Positions 53,718-60,695 of a stretch of DNA of 64,000 bases are shown piece after piece. The notes beneath the pieces are model-generated. The model ran no database searches, was not told the DNA's origin, and saw nothing but the letters and a program-made list of their open reading frames with translations. Origin of the DNA: Verrucomicrobiota bacterium (lineage in GTDB: Bacteria; Verrucomicrobiota; Verrucomicrobiia; CAIQCK01). The stretch lies in NCBI GenBank assembly GCA_016222825.1, contig JACRQF010000016.1, positions 1-64,000 on the forward strand. The letters are read 5' to 3'. Position 1 is the stretch's first letter, and the number at the start of each line of letters is the position of its first letter. Made by a program: the position numbers and the translations under genes.

Positions 53718-54646
53718 AAACGTCCCTGCTTCTCGCGTGGCTTCTGCTGGTGCCGTTCGCTGTTGTGGAGGCAGTCGAAATGACGCCGTCCGAGTTGAAG
53801 CTTAAGAAACTGCTCGGCGAGGGCGCGCCGGATCCCATCCCACTCTGGCCTGGCAAGCCGCCAAAGTTCATGGAGAATGCGCCGCCCGAAGTTGTGACCG
53901 ATGAGGCGCGCATCCGGATGATTTCCGTGCCCACCCTCAGCCTGTATCTGCCGCCGAAGGAGAAGCGCACTGGCATGGCCGTCATCGTCTGCGCCGGCGG
54001 CGGCTACGGCGGTTCTGACTGGCGCACACACGTCGTCTATGCCGCGCAGGTCTTCAATCCGATGGGCGTCGCCGTCATCGGCTTGAAGTATCGCACGCGC
54101 CCGCCGCATCTCGTGGACAACGCCGGCATTCAGGCACTCACGCTGCTCGATGCCAAACGCGCCGTTCGTCTCGTGCGCCATCGCGCCGCCGAGTGGAGCC
54201 TCGACCCGCGCAAGATCGGCATCGTCGGTTATTCCGCGGGTGCGAATCTGGCGATGAATCTCGCGGCGAACTTCGACACCGGCAACCCGCAAGCGTCCGA
54301 CCCTGTTGAGCGCCAGAGTAGCCGGCCAGATTTTGCGGTGGGCCTCGGCACATGGCATTGGCGGAAGAAGGAATCGCCGTTCATCTTTCGCAAGGACGCG
54401 CCGCCGGTGCTCCTCGTTCACGCGACGACGGACAAGCCGCTGGAGTTGCCGCAACAAATCAAAGCTGATCTGAAGAAGCTCGGCGTGCCGGTGCGCCTGG
54501 CGATGTTCGAGGAAGGCGGTCACGGTGTCGGCAACCTCATCCCGACACGAGTAAAGCACGGTTTCCCGCCCGCCCAGTGGCCGGCGTTGCTGCTGAAGTG
54601 GCTTGAGACGCTCTCATCCCCGACAACGGAGGCAACAACTCCATGA
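53714..54646 (+). CDS. Secreted BD-FAE-type esterase (GTG start)
   Basis: 310 aa from GTG 53714, which overlaps the stop of the sialidase. Signal peptide MKTSLLLAWLLLVPFAVVEA. Hydrolase motifs: VIVCAGGGYGGSDW (oxyanion), Ser174 in GYSAGAN, Asp in HATTDKPLELP and His in EGGHGVGN. The layout GEGAPDPIPLWPGKPP near the N-terminus is typical of this group. It likely removes acetyl or other acyl groups. Its stop overlaps the ATG of the DUF4838 gene. Confidence 0.8.
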   Translation: MKTSLLLAWLLLVPFAVVEAVEMTPSELKLKKLLGEGAPDPIPLWPGKPPKFMENAPPEVVTDEARIRMISVPTLSLYLPPKEKRTGMAVIVCAGGGYGGSDWRTHVVYAAQVFNPMGVAVIGLKYRTRPPHLVDNAGIQALTLLDAKRAVRLVRHRAAEWSLDPRKIGIVGYSAGANLAMNLAANFDTGNPQASDPVERQSSRPDFAVGLGTWHWRKKESPFIFRKDAPPVLLVHATTDKPLELPQQIKADLKKLGVPVRLAMFEEGGHGVGNLIPTRVKHGFPPAQWPALLLKWLETLSSPTTEATTP

Positions 54647-56622
54647 AGCACATCCTCGCACTCACCGCCTTGCTACTTGCTCCGTTGGCCATGCTCCACG
54701 CCGCCGATCTTGTTCTAGTCGCTCCCGGCTTCGCGCCCGCGCCGATTGTCGTCTTCAAGGACGCCCCGCCGCGCACACGGGATGCGGCGGTCACTCTCGC
54801 CGACTACATCGAGAAAACCGGCGGCGCACGGCCGCAGATCGTGGACGGCGAGCCTCAGCCGGTGCCTGAACGAGCGATTTGGGTCGGCTATCAGCCCGCC
54901 CTCAAAACCCTGTTTCCGAAACTCGACTTCGACTTCAAACAGCCGGAGGAGATCCTCGTCGCCGCGAACGAGAATCACCTCGTCATCGCAGGGCGCGACC
55001 GATGGGATCCGCGGCACTTGACCGTGCCGAGCAGGGAGGGCAGGCCCGTCCCCAAACAGCAGGAATACGGCACGGCCAACGCGGTCTATACCTTCCTCCA
55101 CGACAAGCTCGGTGTGCGCTGGCTGTGGCCGGGCGAACTGGGCGTGGACCTCAACCGCCGCGATACGATCCGCTTCGCGCCCTTCGAGCGGCGTTACCAT
55201 CCGCCGATTCGCGCGCGCGGCGGCGTCTTCCATTTTTCCTCGCAGATCAACACGCGCGGCTACGGTCGCGCGCACGAGTGGGCGCGCTTGCAGCGGCTGC
55301 AGCTCGACTCGCTTGAAATGGAGGGCGGCCACGCCTTCAGCGACTGGTGGGAGCGATATCACAAGACGCATCCGGACATCTTCGCGCTTCAGCCCGACGG
55401 CACGCGCAGCGGCTTCCCGAATCCGCGCACGGCCAAGCTCTGCATGTCGAATCCGAAGGTGTGGGAACTGTGGCTCAAGGATGTCGCGGAACAACTCGCG
55501 AAAGACCCCACGCGCACCGTGTTCAACGCCTCTCCCAACGACGGCTGGATGAGCGGTCACTGCGTGTGCAAAAACTGCTCGGCCTGGGACCATCCGGACA
55601 GCGAGCCGCGGCTCTTTCATTGGAAGAAGCACCAAGAGGAACGTCCGGCGCTCAGCGACCGCGACGTGACCTTCGCCAACAAGCTTGGCGAACTGATCAA
55701 GGCAAAGTATCCCGGCAAGGACTACCACGTGCTGATGCTCAGCTACGGGCACTCGCGCCCCGCGCCGGTGAAAGCCCGGCCGGCCGACAACGTCATCATG
55801 TCCGTCGTGGCGAACTTCTTCGGCCGCACCGGCCTGGTGGATCGCGGTTCGACGCGTGGCGACACCTACCGGCAGCAGTTTCAAGCCTGGGCCAAGATCG
55901 TGCCCGCAATGCTGTGGCGGCCGAACACCGGCAGTCCCGCCGGCTGGCAGCAGGGTTTGCCGGACCTGCACGTCACGCAGACGATCAAGGATCTCAAAGA
56001 CGTCGCGGCGGCGAACTGCATCGGCATCTTCATTGACAGCGTTTGGGAGCACTGGGCCACCCAAGGGCCGCAATATTACGTCATGGCCCAGCTTGTGTGG
56101 GATCCCGCGCAGGACGGGACGGCCATCCTCAATGACTATTACCGGCGCGGCTTCGGGCCGGCTGCCGACGCGGTGCGGGCGTATTTTGAGATGTGGGAAC
56201 AAGCGCGCATGGCTTATGTCGCCGAGCGCGGCGAAGCAGGCGTGTTCGACTTCCCGCGCCTTTACACCGCCGAACGGTTCCGCGCGGCGGAAGCGCACCT
56301 GCAACGGGCCACCGCCGCTGTCGCGGCCGCCTCCGAACGATACCGCCAACGTGTGGAGTTCGTGCGCGCTGGCCTGACGTTCACGCAACACGTCATTGAG
56401 AACGCCACGCTCATGCGCCGCTACTGGCTGAAGAAGGACGAGGCCATCGGCGCGCAGGTTCGCAAGAACTGGGAAGCGATGGAGCGCCTCTGCGCGGCCC
56501 ATCCCTACGCCATCAACTGGGGTCCATGCCGTCCTGGCACGCCCCGCATGCTCGGCCTGCATCCCGACCATCCAAATCCCAAGGTGAATCGCCAGCGGCT
56601 CAAGGACCTTGACCTCAATTGA
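54643..56622 (+). CDS. Secreted DUF4838 protein
   Basis: 659 aa. Signal peptide MKHILALTALLLAPLAMLHA. The N-terminal part (about 30-130) is a GH67/GH20-type accessory domain (AAVTLADYIEKTGGARPQIV, LVIAGRD). It is followed by the DUF4838 TIM-like barrel, including ASPNDGWMSGHCVCKNCSAWD with two Cys that may hold a metal, and SVVANFFGR. DUF4838 proteins are putative glycoside hydrolases of unknown specificity. Unlike its later paralog at 60692 it has no C-terminal binding module. It overlaps the previous gene by 4 nt and is separated from the next by 8 nt. Confidence 0.82.
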   Translation: MKHILALTALLLAPLAMLHAADLVLVAPGFAPAPIVVFKDAPPRTRDAAVTLADYIEKTGGARPQIVDGEPQPVPERAIWVGYQPALKTLFPKLDFDFKQPEEILVAANENHLVIAGRDRWDPRHLTVPSREGRPVPKQQEYGTANAVYTFLHDKLGVRWLWPGELGVDLNRRDTIRFAPFERRYHPPIRARGGVFHFSSQINTRGYGRAHEWARLQRLQLDSLEMEGGHAFSDWWERYHKTHPDIFALQPDGTRSGFPNPRTAKLCMSNPKVWELWLKDVAEQLAKDPTRTVFNASPNDGWMSGHCVCKNCSAWDHPDSEPRLFHWKKHQEERPALSDRDVTFANKLGELIKAKYPGKDYHVLMLSYGHSRPAPVKARPADNVIMSVVANFFGRTGLVDRGSTRGDTYRQQFQAWAKIVPAMLWRPNTGSPAGWQQGLPDLHVTQTIKDLKDVAAANCIGIFIDSVWEHWATQGPQYYVMAQLVWDPAQDGTAILNDYYRRGFGPAADAVRAYFEMWEQARMAYVAERGEAGVFDFPRLYTAERFRAAEAHLQRATAAVAAASERYRQRVEFVRAGLTFTQHVIENATLMRRYWLKKDEAIGAQVRKNWEAMERLCAAHPYAINWGPCRPGTPRMLGLHPDHPNPKVNRQRLKDLDLN

Positions 56623-56630
56623 GCGTCAAT

Positions 56631-58253
56631 ATGAAACTCCATTGCACCCTCCTCTCCCTCTTCGCGTCTCTTTGCGTTCTTTGCAGCCAAGCCCATGCCG
56701 CCGATGATGGCATCACATGGCTCGTCCGCTACGACGGCAAGGCGTTGCCCGACGCCACATGGACCGCCGTCGGCAAACCGAAGGCGGAGATCGAAGACGG
56801 CGCGTTGCACCTCGTGGATGACTCGGCTGAATTCGGCTACTACCGCGCCGCATGGAAGGCGAAGCCGGATCAGGAGACCGTGATCGAGGCGAAGGTGAAG
56901 GTCGGCGGCATGACAGGCGCCATCAAGGGCAAGACCACGATGTCGCTCTGGCCGTGGCGTGATGGCGCGCCGGTGGCTGTGCAGGTCAGTGACGGACGGC
57001 ATCAGGAGGGATTGGTGCTGTTCCCGACGCAGGCGGCGAGTTTCACGGACCGGTTCATCCCGATGGACACGACGAGCCGATTCCACGCCTACCGGCTCGT
57101 CATTCGCGGCACGGACATGAGCATGTTCGTGGACGGCGTGCAGAAGGCTGAGGGACAAGGCGCGTTTTGGAAACCGGCCGCGTCGCCTGAGCCTTTCATC
57201 CAGTTCGGCTCAACAGCGAAGACCGCGACGGGCAACGCACATTGGGAATACGTGAAACTCGGCGTGCGCAAGCTCACGTCGCCGCTGAAACCGAGTCCGC
57301 TGAAGGTCACCATCAGCGAACCGTGGGAGATCAAGCGCGACGACGTGCGCCAAACGCGACCCTATCTCTACGACATGGGCAATGGCCTGCTCCTCATGAG
57401 TGTCGCGCAAGGACCGGATGCATTTTATGAGCCTTACGGCCTGTTGAGGTCCACCGATGCCGGCAAAACATGGTCGCCGATTCCCGGCCTCGACAAAGCC
57501 GACACGACGCCGCTGCCCTGCCTGCGCCGGCCCGATGGCAGCATTCTGGCCATGTCGCGCTGGACGCGCACGCAGCCGGACGGAACCGTCGTCGGCAAGA
57601 CCGTTCATCTCAACGCGGACGCGACGAAGTTCACGATGACCGACAACAAGATCGTGTTGCCGCGCCAATACACCAACGAGAGCAAGAACGATCAAATCAT
57701 TTGCGAGCGCCACATTTGGAATGACGACGATGGCGGCGTGACGATGGTCGTGTGGAGCCGGAAGAACGTGAAGCTGCCCGACGGACGCAACAACACGGAA
57801 CGTTGGTCGCATCTCGCGCGCAGCACCGACCACGGCAAAACGTGGAACTATTTCTCCACCGTCGGTCCCGGCGGCGAACCGGCGGTCGTGCGATTGTCCG
57901 CGACCGAGCAAACCGCCGTCATCCGCGGCGACCGCAATTCGTGCATGAAACAGATATTTTCCCACGACGGCGGCAGGACGTGGACAAAGCCCATCGCGCT
58001 CGAAGTCGGCAAGGTCCTGCCCGATCTGGTCTTGATGAGCAACGGCGTGCTCGCGTGCAGCTACGGCCGTCCCGCGTCGTGCATCATGTTCAGCCTCGAC
58101 GGCGGCAAGACGTGGCCTTCGCACCACGTCATCTCCGACCGCGTCGGCTTCAATTACACCTCCATCCGCGAGATCAGCCCCGGCCGCCTCCTCTACGTCC
58201 ACGACGCGCCGAAGATGAACGCAGTCTATATCAACGTGGAGCGCGTGAAGTGA
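56631..58253 (+). CDS. Secreted laminin-G/concanavalin-like plus sialidase protein
   Basis: 540 aa from ATG 56631 (an upstream in-frame TTG at 56619 is less likely). Signal peptide MKLHCTLLSLFASLCVLCSQAHA, parts of which look repeat-derived (see findings). A concanavalin-like domain (about 30-220) shows GKALPDATWTAVG and DMSMFVDGVQKA. A sialidase-like propeller (about 225-540) has Asp-boxes RSTDAGKTWS, RSTDHGKTWN, FSHDGGRTWT and FSLDGGKTWP. Likely binds and cleaves a terminal sugar. It comes directly after the DUF4838 gene. Confidence 0.78.
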   Translation: MKLHCTLLSLFASLCVLCSQAHAADDGITWLVRYDGKALPDATWTAVGKPKAEIEDGALHLVDDSAEFGYYRAAWKAKPDQETVIEAKVKVGGMTGAIKGKTTMSLWPWRDGAPVAVQVSDGRHQEGLVLFPTQAASFTDRFIPMDTTSRFHAYRLVIRGTDMSMFVDGVQKAEGQGAFWKPAASPEPFIQFGSTAKTATGNAHWEYVKLGVRKLTSPLKPSPLKVTISEPWEIKRDDVRQTRPYLYDMGNGLLLMSVAQGPDAFYEPYGLLRSTDAGKTWSPIPGLDKADTTPLPCLRRPDGSILAMSRWTRTQPDGTVVGKTVHLNADATKFTMTDNKIVLPRQYTNESKNDQIICERHIWNDDDGGVTMVVWSRKNVKLPDGRNNTERWSHLARSTDHGKTWNYFSTVGPGGEPAVVRLSATEQTAVIRGDRNSCMKQIFSHDGGRTWTKPIALEVGKVLPDLVLMSNGVLACSYGRPASCIMFSLDGGKTWPSHHVISDRVGFNYTSIREISPGRLLYVHDAPKMNAVYINVERVK

Positions 58254-58269
58254 TAGCGAGACGGGAGTC

Positions 58270-58318
58270 GAAATCATGGCTGGCAAAATCATGATTTTGC
58301 CCGCAATAATTTTGCCCA
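58270..58318. repeat. Palindromic AT-rich repeat, copy 2
   Basis: GAAATCATGGCTGGCAAAAT then CATGATTTTGCCCGCAATAA and TTTTGCC shares the layout of 39241-39290, including the palindrome CAAAATCATGATTTTG. It lies in the 106-nt gap before the 58360 gene, the one clear break in the operon. Confidence 0.75.
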
Positions 58319-58359
58319 AGAGCCGTTTTCGGAAATCACAGTAGCCTGTAAAGGACTTC

Positions 58360-59835
58360 ATGGAGAACAACATGAAACCACTCGCGCTCATCATCGCCCT
58401 CCTGGCCGCCAATGTCAGCCAGACCCATGCAGCCGTCTCCGTTACCGAATTTGGCGCCAGGGGAGACGGTGTTGCCGATGACACCCACGCCATCCAGGCC
58501 GCGCTGGACACCGGCAAGAACATCGTCATTCCCGAAGGCACGTTCCGCATCACCAATGCCCTCCGACCAAAAGCCAATCAGGTCATCGAACTCGTCGGCA
58601 CTGTTCGTGTTACTGACTCCAACATCCAGCGCCTCACCGCCGATGCCGCCGCCGGCCAGCCGAGCGTGACCGTCGCGAACGCATCAGGCTACTACCCCGG
58701 CCAGTGGGTCACCCTCGGCGCGGAGGACCTGAAAATTCAAGGCGGCGGAAAAAACAAAGTGCGCCGCGAGGGCGGCGACTGCGGGCGCATCGCCAGCATC
58801 GCGGGCAACACCATCACCCTCGATCTTCCCCTGCGGCGCGCATACACCGTGGCGGCCCGCGCGCGCCTCGGCACCCAACCCTCGGCGTTTCTCATCACCC
58901 AGCCCGGCGTGCGCATCCACGGCACCGGCGTCATTGACGGCAACAAGGCAAAGCAGTTCGACTTCGCTCCCGCCGACATGACGCCCAGCAAGGGCCGTGG
59001 CGAGGACACCCGCGCGGGCTGCGGCATCAGCATTGACTCCAATGGCCCCGACCCCATCGCCCATCTGCGCGTCGCGGGCATCACCATCCGCGACTGCATC
59101 CTGCACAACCTCAGCCTCTATCGCGTGCGCCACACCCTCATCAGCCGCGTCACCTGCATCGGCGCGCACGACAAGAACATCCTCCTGCGTGGCAGCGAGG
59201 ACTGCCAACTCATTGCCAACCAATGCATGGACTCGGACTTCGAGGACGGCATCATTCTCTACTCCGGCAACAACCATTGCGTCGTGCAAGGCAACATCTG
59301 CGTCCGCAACGCCCGCCTCGGCATCTGCGTCAACGCCTTCCAAACCGGCATCCTGCTCTCCGGCAACATCTGCCGCGACAACCCCGCCAACCTCAGCCTT
59401 CGCGGTGACCACTGCTCCTCTACCGGCGACTTCTGCGCGGGCAAAGGCGGCGTGCGCATCGAGGGCCGGGGCAACCAAGTGAACGGCCTCGTCTCGCTCA
59501 ACAGCGTCACCATCTCCGCGACCGACCTCAACTACACCGGCGGCATTATCAGCGGCCCGCCGGACGAGCCTCTGCAAATCGGCATGGAAGTCTTCCGCAA
59601 CACCAACGATCCCAGGACCGCGCTCGTGGATGGCGTGCGTGTTCGCGGCGTCACGATCAAGAACTGCCGCACCGCCGTGAATGTAAAGGGCGTGGTGAAA
59701 GACGTGCGCTTCATCGAGAACCGTATCACGGCCCTGCGCGAGCCGTTCCACATCGCCCTCGAATGCAAGGAGCACGTCACGTTGGAGCGAAACGAAACCA
59801 CGACCACAAACGCCAAAGAAGGGAAAGCGAAATGA
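58360..59835 (+). CDS. Secreted Pectate_lyase_3-type beta-helix protein
   Basis: 491 aa from ATG 58360 (ATG 58372 is an alternative; both have purine-rich leads). Signal peptide followed by VSVTEFGARGDGVADDTHAIQAAL, the textbook start of Pectate_lyase_3 proteins. A small strand domain with VTVANASGYYPGQWVTL interrupts at about 95-130. The right-handed helix continues to about 470 with IIDG-type and NICRDNPANLSLRGDH-like turns. It may be a lyase or hydrolase of a uronic-acid polysaccharide, but catalytic residues are not established. Its stop overlaps the next gene by 4 nt. Confidence 0.8.
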   Translation: MENNMKPLALIIALLAANVSQTHAAVSVTEFGARGDGVADDTHAIQAALDTGKNIVIPEGTFRITNALRPKANQVIELVGTVRVTDSNIQRLTADAAAGQPSVTVANASGYYPGQWVTLGAEDLKIQGGGKNKVRREGGDCGRIASIAGNTITLDLPLRRAYTVAARARLGTQPSAFLITQPGVRIHGTGVIDGNKAKQFDFAPADMTPSKGRGEDTRAGCGISIDSNGPDPIAHLRVAGITIRDCILHNLSLYRVRHTLISRVTCIGAHDKNILLRGSEDCQLIANQCMDSDFEDGIILYSGNNHCVVQGNICVRNARLGICVNAFQTGILLSGNICRDNPANLSLRGDHCSSTGDFCAGKGGVRIEGRGNQVNGLVSLNSVTISATDLNYTGGIISGPPDEPLQIGMEVFRNTNDPRTALVDGVRVRGVTIKNCRTAVNVKGVVKDVRFIENRITALREPFHIALECKEHVTLERNETTTTNAKEGKAK

Positions 59836-60695
59836 AACAGATCACTTACATCCTCGTCACCCTCGCTCTTGCGTCCGTCGCCCAGGCGCAGAATATGAAA
59901 CGCAACATCCCTTACGCCGAGCCGGCGCACGAGCGGCACGTCCTCGACATCTATGCGCCCGACGGCGCGAAGAACCTGCCCGTGGTCTTCTGGATTCACG
60001 GCGGCGGCTGGCAGACGGGCGACAAGACGAGTGTGCAGGAGAAGCCGCGCGCGTTTGCGGAGAAAGGCTTCGTCTTCGTCTCCACGAACTACCGGCTGCT
60101 GCCGAACGTGGACATGGGGACGCTCATCAGCGATGTCGCCAAGTCGCTCGGTTGGGTGCACAAGCACGTCGCCGGGCACGGCGGCGACCCCCAGCGCATT
60201 TTCGTCATGGGCCACTCTGCTGGCGCGCAACTCGCCGCGTTGCTCTGCACCGATGACCGCTACCTCAAGGCGGAAGGCGTTCCCTTCTCCGTGCTCAAGG
60301 GCTGCGTGCCTGTGGATGGCGACACCTACGACGTGCCGGCCATCATCGAGACCGGTGAAACGCGGCGCCGGGTGCATGGCCAGCCGCAGCCGAAGTTTGG
60401 CCACCGTGAGAAGTTCGGCAACGACCCGGCGAAACACCGCGACTTCTCCGCCGTCACGCACGTGGCGAAAGACAAGGGCATCCCGCCATTCCTGATCCTC
60501 CACGTCAGCGACCATCCCGACAACTCCGCGCAAGCATTCCGTCTCGGCGCCGTGCTAAAGGAAGCTGGTGTCCCCGTGAGAGTCTTCGGCGCGAAGGAAA
60601 CCAACCACATCAAAATCAACGCCAACCTCGGTTTCCCCGACGATCCCGCCACTAAGGCGCTGTTCGAGTTTGTGAGCGCAGCTTTGAAGAAATGA
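59832..60695 (+). CDS. Secreted alpha/beta hydrolase (BD-FAE/carboxylesterase type)
   Basis: 287 aa from ATG 59832, overlapping the previous stop. Signal peptide MKQITYILVTLALASVAQAQ. Motifs: VVFWIHGGGWQTGDK (oxyanion), Ser129 in GHSAGAQ, Asp in LHVSDHPDN and His in KETNHIKIN. This is the HGGGW subgroup of carboxylesterases acting on short acyl groups. The likely role is deacylation of oligosaccharides released by the other exported enzymes (inference). The stop overlaps the following DUF4838 gene. Confidence 0.8.
   Translation: MKQITYILVTLALASVAQAQNMKRNIPYAEPAHERHVLDIYAPDGAKNLPVVFWIHGGGWQTGDKTSVQEKPRAFAEKGFVFVSTNYRLLPNVDMGTLISDVAKSLGWVHKHVAGHGGDPQRIFVMGHSAGAQLAALLCTDDRYLKAEGVPFSVLKGCVPVDGDTYDVPAIIETGETRRRVHGQPQPKFGHREKFGNDPAKHRDFSAVTHVAKDKGIPPFLILHVSDHPDNSAQAFRLGAVLKEAGVPVRVFGAKETNHIKINANLGFPDDPATKALFEFVSAALKK

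Noticed and set aside
54715..56571. 618-codon minus-strand open frame
   Set aside because: Exactly antisense to the DUF4838 gene, which has a signal peptide, an overlap with its neighbour and family motifs.
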